Positions 1-10,667 are shown, numbered from the stretch's first letter. The stretch: 64,000 nt of DNA from Rhynchopus sp. YZ270_cl-10 (GCA_964035575.1 OZ037864.1:310001-374000); one strand, 5' to 3'. Numbers and translations are program-made. The notes: a model not told the origin generated them from the sequence alone.

Positions 1-1353
1 CACACCGGCCAAACGCTTTGCCTTGATATGCTCGAAGGACTTCTTCAGCACCTCCACCGGGCGGACATTGCTTGGGTCCACTGTATCTTCACCTCTGCGG
101 TACGCCTTCTCGAGCGCCGTACTGAGACCTACCACTGGAGTAGGTGGTGGCGGTGTAGGGGAACGTGACACATCGTCACGCCGTACCGAAACTGAAGGCT
201 CCTTCTGGAAAACCTTTGTGTCTGAAAGGGGACGGAACCGTGCAGTGTCACTTCGCTGTATGGTGATGCGTGAGTCCTGAGTGTCAATACTTTCTGTAGG
301 CTTTGTGAAGACCATCCTATCCGAAGGTGTCGGCGACGGAGTAGAAGCTGTACGTGGGCTGTCTGTGAGTGATGTGAGAGGTGCGAGTGTGGTGACGGTG
401 GGCTTCGTGAAGACGCGTTTCTCGGAGGTGGAGGTGGAGGTGGAGGTAGTGGGTGTGTCGGTCTTGGAGAACACCTTCTTCTCATCAGAGGTGTTGTTAA
501 ACACCTTTCTCTCGTCGGTGCGCCTGTCATTGAATGTCTTGCTGGCATCGCCAAATGTTTTGTCATCAGAACTGCTGTTGAGAGTTCTGTCATCGTTGCT
601 GAACGTTCTTCTGTCATCGCTTGATGTACGTCTGTCATCGGAAGCGTTGAACGTCTTTCTCTCAGTGAGAGACCCGTCGTTGTTGAATGTCTTTCTTTCG
701 TCGTTGCCGAAGCTTCTTCTGTCATCTGAAGTGTTGTCAAAAGTCTTTCTCTCGGTGGCGCTGAACGTTCTTCTGTCATCGAAGGATCTTCTGTCATCGT
801 TGTTGAACGTTCTTCTGTCATCATTTGATGTACGTCTGTCATCGGAAGCGCTAAACGTTCTTCTATCAGTGAGAGACCTGTCGTCATTGAATGTCTTCCT
901 TTCGTCGTTGCTGAACGTTCTTCTGTCGAATCTGTCTGAGTTGCTGAACGTTCTGTCATTCATCGACCTTTTTTCCTCTAAGGGTGCTCTGTCTCTATCT
1001 CTGTCTCTGTCCATGTCTCTATCTCTGTCGTTACGGAAGGTCCTTCTGTCTGTCCGTGGCTCGTCTTCTGTGAACACTTTGGCGCGTTTCTGCGCAGGTC
1101 CAGCACCCCCTCCATCACCACCCTCCTTCGAAAACGTACGAAATGCGCGTTGTCCCCTGTCCCTGTCCCTCTCCCCCCTTTCCCGCTCCCTCCCCCACCC
1201 CCCGTCCGCTTCCGGGCTTTCCTCCCGCGGTCGCTTCTTCGCAAATGTCTTCGCAGGTCCTCGAGGTGCTACACCTTCCTTGCTAAACGACAGTGACCGT
1301 GTCCTGGGTTGATCGTCCTCAAGGTCATCCTTGCTGAACACCAGATTGCTCAT
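1..1353 (-). CDS. SAC3/GANP-domain protein, LENG8/Thp3-like (3' end outside window)
   Basis: The frame opens at the ATG at 1353-1351 and stays open for 451 codons to the window edge, so the C-terminus is missing. Residues 1 to about 110 are rich in Lys, Arg, Asp and Glu with an RD dipeptide stretch. Residues about 110-330 hold roughly fifteen degenerate copies of a DDRRTFSN-like octad; KVF or KTF cores recur outside it. From about residue 415 the protein becomes ordered and reads DPSNVRPVEVLKKSFEHI, which resembles the entry into the SAC3/GANP domain of LENG8 and Thp3-type proteins. Members of that family act in mRNA processing and export with PCI partners. The opposite strand also carries a long open frame (281-1312), but it is a low-complexity shadow of the octads. 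The family call rests on a short stretch at the very edge. Confidence 0.6.
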   Translation of the reverse strand, partial: MSNLVFSKDDLEDDQPRTRSLSFSKEGVAPRGPAKTFAKKRPREESPEADGGWGRERERGERDRDRGQRAFRTFSKEGGDGGGAGPAQKRAKVFTEDEPRTDRRTFRNDRDRDMDRDRDRDRAPLEEKRSMNDRTFSNSDRFDRRTFSNDERKTFNDDRSLTDRRTFSASDDRRTSNDDRRTFNNDDRRSFDDRRTFSATERKTFDNTSDDRRSFGNDERKTFNNDGSLTERKTFNASDDRRTSSDDRRTFSNDDRTLNSSSDDKTFGDASKTFNDRRTDERKVFNNTSDEKKVFSKTDTPTTSTSTSTSEKRVFTKPTVTTLAPLTSLTDSPRTASTPSPTPSDRMVFTKPTESIDTQDSRITIQRSDTARFRPLSDTKVFQKEPSVSVRRDDVSRSPTPPPPTPVVGLSTALEKAYRRGEDTVDPSNVRPVEVLKKSFEHIKAKRLAGV

Positions 1354-1762
1354 TGTTGTGTCTTGCAAGGGGGGGGTCTCTGTGTTTAAAAAAAAACGAA
1401 AATATAAAGATTCCACGAATGGAGCTTCTACATGAAAAAGATGCAAAAAGAAAAATCTGTGGTGCGGTTGTGTGGTGTGGGGGGGAAAGGAGGGAACACT
1501 ACGAGCGTCTTTTGGAGGAGAACATTTTACTATTTACTTACCTACAGTGCAGTCCGGTTTAGTTCACTCTGTTACCACGTTTTCTTGTTGTTTTACGTGG
1601 CAGGGTTCCACACCACTCAGGCAGATGGGGGGGAAGTACCCTGCCCTGACCAGCGGTGAGGAAGATGTGTGCGATACAGAGGGATGAACGTAACATTGGT
1701 ATGAAAAGAAAAAGGGGGGGAGAACTGTATTGTTTGTTGCCCGGTTGGGCTTCGCGTGTGTG

Positions 1763-1793
<31 letters not shown>

Positions 1794-1880
1794 GAATACG
1801 AAATTTTCTTTCGTTCTTTCTGAGTGTTTTTTTGTCTTTTTTTTTTAGTTGTGTTACTTCGCATACTTGGTGTGGACTGT
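1354..1880. other. Intergenic, no gene seen
   Basis: This stretch holds homopolymer runs, a short GT microsatellite followed by a T tract (about 1757-1793) and no convincing exon. Small open frames here are low in complexity. Confidence 0.5.
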
Positions 1881-2070
1881 TTTTGTTGTGTCGACAATCA
1901 CCTGCTAGTGCAGGATCTGTACTCAATGTCGCCCGAAGGCTATTGTACTTAAAAGATATAGACGGAGGTCGTCCTCAACTCTGGAAAGTCGCTTTTATTT
2001 GTTGTTTATGCATTCGAGTGCTGTAATATACACAAAAGTTGCATCATCAAAGTTTGGGGGATAGGGTGGG
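1881..2070 (-). repeat. Family A SINE-like repeat
   Basis: This stretch is clearly related to 39315-39507 over its whole length: both carry the GACAATCACC core, a GGATCTGTAC block, a GTCGCCC block, a TTTTATTTGTTG block and an ACACAAAAGTTGCATC block in the same order. Shorter relatives are at about 42355-42480, 54925-55030 and, as core fragments, near 4888, 9498 and 44463. Read on the minus strand the unit ends in CGATACAAC plus an A-rich tract, like a SINE tail. Confidence 0.7.
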
Positions 2071-2320
2071 TTTTTTTTTTTTATTTGTTTTTTTTTGATG
2101 TGTTGGAATAGTGTAGTTGCCACCTGTGCAAGCTCCACTGTCTGTTTTTGCTACTATGTTTTTTTTCAGGAGGATATTTTGCCCCCCTTTCTTTGTCTCT
2201 TTTGGAAAGTCTCGCTCTCTAAGAGAAATAAGAAGGGGGCGGATACAGTGTTTCCGCTATGAAGATATGACCCAAAAAATCTTCAAAAAAAAAAAAAATC
2301 TGGGATTTTCCCGTTTTTTC

Positions 2321-2766
2321 CATAGATGGTAGTCGGCCCGAGTCGGGCCGAGTTTTTGGAAAATCTGGGAGTCGGGCCGACTCGGGCCGACTTTTTTTAA
2401 TTTTTTTTTTTTTTCAAAAGTCGGGCCGACTCGGGCCGAGTCGAAAAAAATTTAAAAAAAAAAAAAAAAAGTCGGCCCGAGTCGAAAAAAAAACTCGGCC
2501 CGAGTCGGCCCGAGTCAGCCCGAGTCGGGCCGAGTCGGCCCGACTCGGGTCCCGTCGGCCCCCCCACAGTAAAATCTTTTCCAAAAAAAAAAAAAACCAA
2601 AAAAAATTCGACTCGGCCCGACTCGGGCCGACTTTTTTTTGAGTCGGGCCGAGTTTTTTCGACTCGGCCCGACTCGGGCCGACCCTGAAAAAAAAATTTT
2701 TGAAAAAAAAAATAACGAAAAGTGGTCGGCCCGAGTCGGCCCGAGTCGGCCCGACTACCATCTATG
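2321..2766. mobile_element. Foldback/MITE-like element with GTCGGCCCGA arrays
   Basis: The ends are exact inverted repeats beginning CATAGATGGTAGTCGG. The interior is made almost wholly of direct and inverted copies of a 10-bp motif, GTCGGCCCGA, separated by A or T runs. It has no coding capacity and must fold strongly. Open frames reported by eye inside it are artefacts of the motif. The mobilising enzyme is unknown. The flanks are A/T runs, so no target duplication can be read with certainty. Confidence 0.75.
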
Positions 2767-2984
2767 TTTTTCCCATGAAGATATCTTCATGAGAAAAAAA
2801 AAAAAAAAAAACCCCCCAGAAAAAAAGGGGAGGCAGGGCGTCGCGCGCGCGAAGCGCGTCTTATCCCCTTCCTGGTATCATTGTGAAGAGGATATAGCGA
2901 GGTAAAGTTTCAGACCGTGCCCCCAATTCCCTCAATCTTTGCACCATTTGACAAAGAGTGAGAATACGGGATCGACAAAATAAA

Positions 2985-3012
2985 AAAAGTAGCGTACCGT
3001 GCGCCTGCGGCG
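2985..3012 (-). repeat. Family F short repeat (GCGTACCGTG with GC hairpin)
   Basis: A run of A is followed by GTAGCGTACCGTGCGCCTGC and the rest of a hairpin (stem TGCGCC/GGCGCA). Related copies are at 3095-3115, 34364-34392 and 36712-36730, all in the same orientation. On the minus strand each copy runs into a T tract or T-rich sequence. Confidence 0.5.
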
Positions 3013-4657
3013 CAAACCTTATGAGCGGAATCCCACAGCCCTCTACCATAGTTTGTCTGTAAAAATGGTTGATTTTAAGTCACAATTTTTGAAATGTTGC
3101 GTACCGTGGCTTCGCCAAAAAGTTTTGATATTATGACCGCCGTTTCTCCCTATACTGAGGGAAGGCAGGCGTAGAAAAAACATGAGAAAAAGGGTTGGTT
3201 TGGTTCTTGATGTACGTTACCATCCCACGTCATCACGTATTTAGCTGAAATGGACGGACCTTTTCGCGCGGAGCGCGAAAAAATTTTTTTTGACCCCTTT
3301 TTGGACATATCTTCATATCTTCACGGTTTTGGAAAAAAAAATTTTTCCATGAAGATAAGCGGAAACCCTGGGCGGATACACAACAAAAAAAAAAGAAGAA
3401 AAACAAGTTGCTACATCGTTTCTAGCATTTTTGGGGTATTCAGGTTCCCCTTTCTTGAATGTGGCAAATAGTCTAAAGAAACCAGCACAGTACTCCAAGA
3501 GTGTTTTCACATCCAAGTTGTGCTTTCTTTGCCTTGCCAAGACTCAAGACTACTGGGGGGGGGGGGGGAGAAAAAAAAAACACACCTCTGTGTCCCTTGA
3601 CACACCAGATTTCACAATACACCATCGAATTTTTTAAAGGGTTTTTGTTGGGAGGGAAATAGAGTATATAACAACAATAGAGGCGGACTTTGGAACCTCA
3701 AAAGTTGGGGGTAAAGGGAGAGGGGGGGGAACGGAGGGAGTGTCAACATTTTTGAGATTGTTTTTTTTTCGCAAGAATTTTTTTTTAGTTGGCAACCCCA
3801 TTCCCCTGTTTTGCCTGGTTCCTTACAACCAAGAGAACAAATGCAGGGGTTGTTGAATAGAAGGTGTGCAAGAAGGAAAATTGGAGTGGAAATAAAACCA
3901 TACAGTGCAACGAAGGGCTAAGTCTACCCTCGATAACTAAATTCATTTGAAATGATTTTCTACAGTTTCTACATTCAAAGAAGAGAAAAAGCACACCGGA
4001 TTAAAAAAAAAATACTTCGCCGTGGCTGAGACGTACTCTGGAGATACTTCGACACATCAGCCACGCCTCAAATATATTTTCTAACCAGGCCATCATTCAG
4101 GCGTACTAGGCCCTCGCTGCATTGTATGGATGACATAACAGACATATCCGAGGATGCTGGCATGTACAAAAAAGAGAGAGAGAGAGAGGAGGAAGTTGAA
4201 TCTAAGCAACTGCTTAGCCACCTCAAAAAAACTGGAGTTTTTTTTTTGAAAGATGAAATTGGTCGCAATTCTCCAACACTTATCAAATAATCTTACTATA
4301 CCCATACCATGCCATCAGCGTGTCTGTGGTCGGAAGACAACAGAAAGGGAGGGGGAGTGGAGAATAAACCTTACAAAAACTTTTTTGAAAGGACGCAGGG
4401 ATGGGGTATATAAAGGGTTTCCTGATATAAAAAAACCGCCATGAGCATTGCATGGAGTATGGCATCACTTTGACGCGTTGTAGTTGTAGTGGAGTTCATC
4501 TTTGGGTAGTCTACACTAAAAGAACCACGTTTACAAAAAATATGGAAGTTGTGCAAACACCGTTCTGTGGACACAGACAACTGGACCTCCATGAGATACG
4601 GTACGGAGGAGGGGGGTACTTCATTGATTGTTCACAGCAGGGGTATGCAAAAGAACA

Positions 4658-4706
4658 GAAAAGGTTATAAAGATGAACCTAAGCCTCTCTGTGCATAGTC
4701 ACCTTT
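4658..4706 (-). repeat. Family E short repeat
   Basis: The core TAAGATGAACCTAAGCC is followed by a short loop and a CTTAGTCACC-like end; TAAGC and GCTTA can pair in the better copies. Other copies are at 10822-10858, 10910-10944, 37270-37300, 43996-44032, 44228-44270, 61716-61765, 62125-62150 and 63643-63685, always in this orientation. Confidence 0.55.
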
Positions 4707-5662
4707 AAGAGAGAGAGAGAGAGACAAAGAAAAAGGTTTGTAAGATGAACTCCTCGTGATTTCGTCGCCAGAGCTGTATGGTATCATTCTCCCCTTTGTC
4801 GTCCGAAAAAACGCAGAAAACAGCAGAACCAAAACACCTGTATGAATGCTTTGTGGTTAGTGACTCAGTCACTCCCCTCCTTTTTTTCTGCTGACAATCA
4901 AAGTGAAGTGATAACGATAACGTGCGGACACCTGGATGCAGGCACGTAAAATATGGTTTTGAACACAAAAGAAAATACTAAAAATTTACACCCCCCAACC
5001 CCTTCGGGGGAAGTGCAAAGAATCGGAGGGGTGAGGAAAGAGGGGGAAAGAGAGAAAAGGGTATGTGAACACATATGATGAAATCGTTGCAGCTGAAACC
5101 TTGTGTGCAACAACATCCGTTTTCTTTTTTTTGCAAAACCTTTTTTTACCATTCCTTTTAAGGAATGGAGCACGGTCCTGAAAACTCCAAGAAAAAAAAA
5201 TGGATTTGGTGGGCTAAAGAGGAAGTTGCCTTCCTAAACGTCACACACAACTGGCAAAAAGGGGAGGTGTCGTCACTCACCAATAACATTGCTTACCAAT
5301 GGTACACCCCAATACTGTTGCCCTTTTTTTGACATGAAGTTCCGACGATGGTCGATCAATTTTTCAAAAAAAAAATCACCTGATTTTTCTTTTTGTCGAT
5401 TCGACAAAATAATTTCTAATCTGGTTTTAGTGTAGCTGGCATGCAGTCTTCACCATTATTTTTCCTTTTTGTTTTTTTGACACAAATATTTTTACGGCCA
5501 ACCTTTTTTTTGTTAACCCCCTCTTTTTTTCACCCTTTTTACCCGATGCTGATCGACACTTCGCCTGTTGTTGGCATTCCATCTGAGAAGTGAAGAATTT
5601 TTTTTTGGCATATACAAATACAACACCCACATAATACCGGAGTCTGGAGACAGAACAAAAAA

Positions 5663-5752
5663 AAATTGACTTGAAATACCCCCTTCATCAATGTACCTTG
5701 GTCTGTTTAACCGTACTGGGTGGACCCCCATGCAGTACTACATCTATTTCGC
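5663..5752 (-). repeat. Family T SINE-like repeat overlapping the LRR gene end
   Basis: It carries the family blocks TTGACTTGAAATAC, TGTACCTTGG, GGTGGACCCCCA, CATGCAG and ACATCTATTTCGC in the usual order, then an A tract. On the minus strand it reads directly out of the LRR gene, and its A tract becomes the T-rich end of a possible last intron. Other copies: 10528-10660, 16092-16140, 32904-32978, 33382-33432, 36178-36303 and about 50490-50545. Confidence 0.65.
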
Positions 5753-7350
5753 AAAAAAATATATCATGAAACAATACATACCGTTGCTCTTCTTCTTTTT
5801 CTGTTCGTCGACAGCACCGCCCCCTCCTGCTGGGCCCATGGCGCCGCCGCCAATTCCGAGTGTGCTTGGCCCTGCTGGTGCACGTGGCTTTGGTGCGGAG
5901 GCCCCTCTCTTTTGGTCGATGAACTTGCCGTGTTCCTTTGCCTTGACACTGGCCTCGATGGCCTCGTAGGTAGATTTGGTGTCGTTCTTCTCGAGGTCGA
6001 GAGGGCAGCCCTTGAAGGCAATGCGCATCAGGTTCTCAAGACGCGCCATCGACGGCGGCAGCGACGTGATCTTGTTCTCCGCAAGGAACAGAACCTTAAT
6101 CGGCTGCGCCTTGTTCTGCAGCTTGTCAATGTCCTCGGGAAGCTCCTCAATCGCGTTCTCGTTGAGTTCCAGGCAAACGAGGTTAGGCATATCCAGCCAC
6201 TCTCTATGGAAGACAGTGATCTGGTTGTTCGGAAGCTGGATCTTCTTAAGGGCGTTCAGGTTTGTCCACCCTGTCAACAAGCTTTCGCTGGTCAAGAGGT
6301 TCTTCCCTGCTGAGAACTCCTCGAGGTTGGGCTGGTTGAACAGCGAGGCGTGCAGGGTTGTCATCTTGTTCTCGCTGAGGTTCACAGACTCAAGGTCCTC
6401 GTGCACACCAAGCTCGGGCATTTCTTGGAGCTGGTTGCCGTTCAGCTGTATCGGGGTGAGAGATAAGATACGCAGTCAAAACCCTCCAAACATACCTGCA
6501 GCTCCTTCAGCTTGGTCAACGGTGCGATGCTTGGAATACGAAGAATACGGTTCCAGAAGAGCGCAAGACGGCGCAGATTGCAGAGACCGTCGAATGCAGC
6601 TGTAAAGAGAAATTGAAGAAGACGAAAAAAAAATTGTAACATACTTGGCTGCACGGCCATGATCTTATTGGACGCCATGTTGAGCTCTGTGAGCGAGGTG
6701 ACCTTGTTGATCTCGGACGGGAGCTTGAGCAGGCCGTTGTTGTAGAAGTTGAGGTAGGTCAGGTTGGGGAGCTTTGTGAGCTCGTTGGAGAGCTCGCCTG
6801 TGAAGGCGCATTTGTAGGCGTCGATCTTTTCGAGGGAGGCGAGCTTCTCGGCAAAGCCTTCGGGGAAGGTCTTGAAGGCTGGGTTGTCCGAGATGTTGAG
6901 CTCCTTAAGGTTCTTCATGGTGAGCAGGTCGTCGTAGTTCTGGATTTGGTTCTCCTCGATGCTGAGGCCCGTCACGCTTTCGTTGTTCACGAGCGCAGCG
7001 GGGAGCTTCGAGAGTTGGTTCTTTGCGATATTAAGCCCCGTCTTGCCCTCCGCCAAGGCTTTATCCAAAAGTTTATTAAGCTCGTCGTCCTTCCCAGAGA
7101 GGTCGAACAGCTCTTCTTCTTCCTCGGCAGGAGCTTCTGCTGCAGCCTCCGCTTTCGCAGGAGCAGCGTTGGCCGCAGGGTTGTGCTTGTACAGCGAGTG
7201 GTCGACGCCCTCGAGGAACGTCTTGATCGCCTGCACCGGGTCCTCCGGCTTGTCGCGCATCACCGCAAGCATCATCTCGTTGACAAGCTTTGGGATGTTG
7301 CAGTCGCGAAGGAACTGCGACCCCTCGCCTAAGTCGTCCATGGCAGCCAT
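5744..7350 (-). CDS. Leucine-rich repeat protein with RIIa/DPY-30-like N-terminus
   Basis: Three exons on the minus strand: 7350-6645, 6599-6496 and 6445-5744, joined across 45- and 50-nt introns that both start GTATGT and end CAG; phases match. The product is 503 residues. Residues about 10-55 carry an IPKLVNEMMLAVMRDKPEDP stretch followed by IKTFLEGV, typical of RIIa/DPY-30 docking helices found on axonemal and kinase-anchoring proteins. An acidic Ala/Glu linker follows, then about twelve LRRs (L..L.L..N.L..LP) to about residue 440, and a Gly/Pro/Lys tail. An RIIa-LRR fusion suggests a scaffold, perhaps axonemal. A further GTATGT donor sits at 5781, so the true last residues may come from another exon. 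An AG about 18 nt before the ATG is a possible trans-splice acceptor. Confidence 0.85.
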
Positions 7351-7488
7351 TAGCAGTGTATTGTCTGAGGGGTGGTGAGTGGTGGGTGGTGATAGGATTT
7401 GAGTGAAAAGTAGTCCAAATATCTTTGGCAGATTTTGGGGATAAACAGACTTTCTTGGATTCCAGTGGAAAGGATAAAAGCTGTGGTT

Positions 7489-7621
7489 GATGCAGGCACC
7501 TCTGACCCACGTACGAGCCATCCGGATGAAAGCAAGTACCCTGCGGCCTACAACAGAAGATGTAAAAAGGAAACCTAATGAATTGCCCGTACTGTAAGAG
7601 AATGAGGGCGGCCCGACGTGG
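7489..7621 (-). repeat. Family C repeat
   Basis: It shares long blocks with 10318-10450 and 16885-17054, including TGCAGGCACCTCTGACCCAC and GTAAAAAGGAAACCTAATG. Two of the three copies lie about 140 bp upstream of start codons (LRR gene and uS8m); the third is inside an inferred long intron. All share one orientation. Confidence 0.7.
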
Positions 7622-8271
7622 TAGAGTAAAAAGAAGGCTTTTTTTTTTCGATCGAATCCCAATCTTTTGCCCCAACGCAAAACAAAACAAAAAAAAAATG
7701 CATGCCACAAGAAATTTGCACACAGCCTACCCCCCCAATAAAGGAAAAAAACAGAGCGAGAATCGGATAACACACACAGAAGTTGTTGTGTTGCAAAAAT
7801 AAAAAAAAAAAGATAAAACACCCCCTTCCCGCTTGTCTAGTTGTCATGATGCCGAGCGCACCCATAGCCTAGACAAAACGGAGTTTTTGGTTGTTGATTT
7901 TTGTCCTCTTCTCAGTATTTTTTTTGTCTGTTTATTTTTCTGCATTTTTTTCTTTTTTGTTTACACTTATTGTGTGTGGTGTTCCCCGTTCACCCCTGCC
8001 ACCTTCTACTCTCACCGTAGTCCACCCACAAAGGGTTGGTATGAAAAAAAAGGTAAGAACAAAAGAGTGACAAAAAGGGTTTTTTTTTTTTTTTTTGCAA
8101 AAACCCCCCCACTGTTAATGGCATCTTCTCCGCTTTATTTCTTACACCGTTACTTAACCCCGCCGCTCTGCTATTCTAATATTTGAATGCAATGTCACGC
8201 CCAACTTGCGCACTCTGTTGTGAGGTGATATTTTTTAAACAATTTAGTGTTGCCCGCCATTTTGACAGATC
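7622..8271. other. Intergenic, no gene seen
   Basis: A- and T-rich sequence with long T runs (near 8081-8096). I see no exon, RNA gene or clear repeat. Confidence 0.5.
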
Positions 8272-8634
8272 TTAACCAGGAAGCAATGTAAGATTCCATA
8301 CCGAGCGTGCTGTGGCGAGTTCGTCACGGTATTCTTGAAGAGTTTCGCGCGACACAGTACGGTTTTCGGATGCAGTGGTGAAGTTGAACTCCTGAGCCAC
8401 GAGGGCAGGGGGGTGGCCTGTGAGGAAGCTGTTGCGGGTCTGGTAGACGGAGTCGGAGGTGAGTGCCTTGAGAAAGAAGAAGCCGATCGCACCAACAAGC
8501 ACAACGTCACCCATGATCTCAAAGCGACGCACCCGCGATGCGATGCTACCGGAGGGGTGCAGCGACTTCCACCACTTCGTCCCCCTCTGCTGCTGGGGCC
8601 CGTTCTGCGGCCACGGCCAGTGTTCGTGACCCAT
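8272..8634 (-). CDS. Small one-TM protein, unknown
   Basis: The single-exon frame of 120 codons starts at ATG 8634. The N-terminus is rich in His, Trp, Gln and Pro (HEHWPWPQNG), then basic (RVRRF), followed by one hydrophobic segment at about residues 41-60 and a polar C-terminal half of about 60 residues. Size and layout recall accessory subunits of mitochondrial inner-membrane complexes, but I recognise no family, so that is only a guess. An AG (CTCAG) lies about 37 nt before the ATG. It sits between the LRR gene and uS8m, in the same direction. Confidence 0.7.
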   Translation of the reverse strand: MGHEHWPWPQNGPQQQRGTKWWKSLHPSGSIASRVRRFEIMGDVVLVGAIGFFFLKALTSDSVYQTRNSFLTGHPPALVAQEFNFTTASENRTVSRETLQEYRDELATARSVWNLTLLPG

Positions 8635-8883
8635 TGTTGCTAGGTGGGGTGGTTTGAGATGGGGTTTCCTGAGTTAAAGTTGTTGAGAGTGAAGATTGAC
8701 CCTGACAGAGTAACACTCAAGGTCGTGGGGAGGTATGCTCCAGAGGGTGTGTGATGGAAATGACGTGCCCATAGGGATGTGTTGGGGGGAAAAAATGGTT
8801 CGGTTTTCTTTTCGATCGAAGAAGTTAGGTTCGTATGTAGTCCCCCCCCGCCCACCACCCCCCATGCCCCCTGTGCATCGCAC

Positions 8884-10184
8884 TCAGTCGACGTAACAGA
8901 GGGGCTCACCTCCTTCGTTTCGCCGACAGGCTTCCATATGGGTTACTATCTCGCCGCTTTGCAACCGGATGAAGTAAATGCGGACAACGTTATACACCTG
9001 TGGTGGTATGTGGGTATGTGGGTATCTGCTATGGCACCGACTCCCCTCTCGCAGCCTTCGCTCTCACTGGAGAGAGCGAAGGCGGGATTTTGGTAAGACT
9101 GGATGTTGTGCGGCGTAACATACCTTGTTGAAATACAAAACCTTCTGCACCTCATGCCTAGACCACGATAACCGGGAGTCACGCTGTGTTGTGTGGGGGG
9201 TTTCAATGTGGACAAATCCTGTCGACGTATGCATACCTGATAGAGCGAGAGCTGTGTCATGTTCATGACGGCGGGGAGGTTGTCCCACCACTTCGTTTCT
9301 ATCGAAAACTTGTGTCCGTTGTTGTAGTCGCGCAGGCCGGCAATGAGCCCAAGATCGAGGAGATGGTGCGCAATCTGCTTCGTCTCATCGCTCACGTACA
9401 CAGTGATGAAGCGCTCTCGCCGCGTCTGTCGGGGAGGGGATGGGGAGGGGTTTGTCACAAAAAAAGTCAAAATAATTTTTTGAGAAAGCAGCTATAGGTA
9501 TTGCGTTACAGACAATCACCCAAGGTATTCTACATGAAGGTAGCAATATAGAAAGGGGGTTTTATAATTTGTACGGAGAAACACACGGTTGTACGACGAA
9601 CCTAATCCCCTCCGTTCTGACCTTGATTGCAACGTTGTGCTATATTTTTCTTTTTTTTATACCTTTTGTTCATCCAACGCAGAGCACATCTGCGAGAGTG
9701 GTTCTCGCCGCCAGTGTTGGTTCTCTCTGATGTTGTTTCCTGTGTACTGCGTGCCTTCGAAGACGTCTTCTGGGTTGTCGGGTTTGCCTCCGGGTGCAAG
9801 GAGTTCTGCGTTTTCGGGCTTGACTTGGAAGAAGAGACGGTCGACAGGGTCTTGGGGGAGGTCGCTTTGGAAGAGCACGCCAGGGAGGCGGGTCTCGCGT
9901 TCACGGGCAGCTTCGGGTGTGAGATCTTCCCAGCGTGTTGGGGGCATGAGCGGTATGTCACGGTGCGGTCTGCCAGAGGGCACAACGGCCTCGTGAGGCT
10001 TCGGCACACCATGCTTTGCCATGATCTTCGGGTACGGAGTCTGCCTAACAAGCATCTGCGGGGTGTGCCGCACATTCTCCCCCTGCACCACCCCACCCCC
10101 AAAGCTCGTCCCGCTCTTCGCCCGCGACACCCATTTCTCAAAAAAATCCCCTGCTCCATTGTTCAAAACCCTTGAGGCACGCAT
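8884..10184 (-). CDS. Mitochondrial small-subunit ribosomal protein uS8m
   Basis: Four exons are proposed: 10184-9663, 9425-9237, 9144-9124 and 8997-8884, all in phase 0; donors are GTATAA, GTATGC and GTATGT, acceptors are AG. The product is 281 residues. After an N-terminal extension of about 165 residues with no bacterial counterpart, the sequence follows uS8: a LSQMCSALDEQ start, a DETKQIAHHLLDLGLI helix like the S8 KLK..IA..L...GFI segment, and the signature end GEIVTHMEACRRNEGGEPL followed by CYVD, matching the G.MTD.EAR..G.GGE.LCYV end of S8. The third exon is only 21 nt and fits where S8 has R.Y.K. Intron 1 (237 nt) contains a family A core. The protein binds the central domain of small-subunit rRNA; the long extension is typical of divergent mitoribosomes. 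Confidence 0.75.
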
Positions 10185-10317
10185 CTTTAGACACCCCCCT
10201 TCTTTAAAAGGTAGGATAGGGGGGGGAAGAGAGGAAGGGAGAAAAGGGAGGAGGAAAAAAATGCCGTAGTATTTTATATCTAACAAAAAATGAAATGAAA
10301 AAATGGAAAAAGATGGT

Positions 10318-10450
10318 GGTTGTTAATGCAGGCACCTCTGACCCACAAAGCACCCTGCGGGATAACAACAGAAAGGTGTAAAAAGGAAACCTAATGGCTT
10401 GACCGTGCCGTAATGTGAACGGGGGGTACACAACCGTTTGTCGGCCCACC
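10318..10450 (-). repeat. Family C repeat
   Basis: Second copy of the repeat at 7489-7621, about 140 bp upstream of the uS8m start codon. It lacks part of the middle block but keeps both ends and the GTAAAAAGGAAACCTAATG block. Confidence 0.7.
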
Positions 10451-10527
10451 TAAAAAAAAAAAAGAGCGTATGGAGCAAACGGGGAAGTCTGGGTGTGGTC
10501 CCAGAGGGTGAAAGAGAGGAATGAAGA

Positions 10528-10660
10528 AAGCTTGAAAGATGTACAAATCCCTCTCGTGAACAGTGCACATTTGGTGGTTGACCGGCTGCACCGGGGGTGG
10601 ACCCCCAACCATGCAGTCCTCCATGCATTTGGTGACACCCTATATCCTACATCTGTTTCG
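10528..10660 (-). repeat. Family T SINE-like repeat, interrupted at its end by a MITE
   Basis: It contains CCCTCTCGTGAACAGTG, GACCGGCTGCACCGGGG, TGGACCCCCAACCATGCAG and an ACATCTGTTTCGT end, matching the copy at 36178-36303. The 10668-10804 TIR element follows at once. Confidence 0.65.
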
Positions 10661-10667
10661 TTATATC

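Larger units (their letters stand above)
2767..5660. other. Gene-free gap with repeat fragments
   Basis: No exon is supported. Visible pieces are an 18-bp perfect palindrome CATGAAGATATCTTCATG (2774-2791), two copies of the GCGTACCGTG motif (about 2985-3012 and 3095-3115), short GC hairpins such as the one near 3268-3284, a family E fragment (4658-4706), a family A core near 4888, and many A, T and G runs. Confidence 0.5.

Noticed and set aside
281-1312. Long plus-strand open frame of 343 codons
   Set aside because: It is the complement of the octad repeat of the minus-strand SAC3-like gene, is all Leu/Ser/Val, and has no domain.
2397-2761. Minus-strand frames with SGRLGPTRADS repeats
   Set aside because: Created by the GTCGGCCCGA motif and homopolymers of the foldback element.
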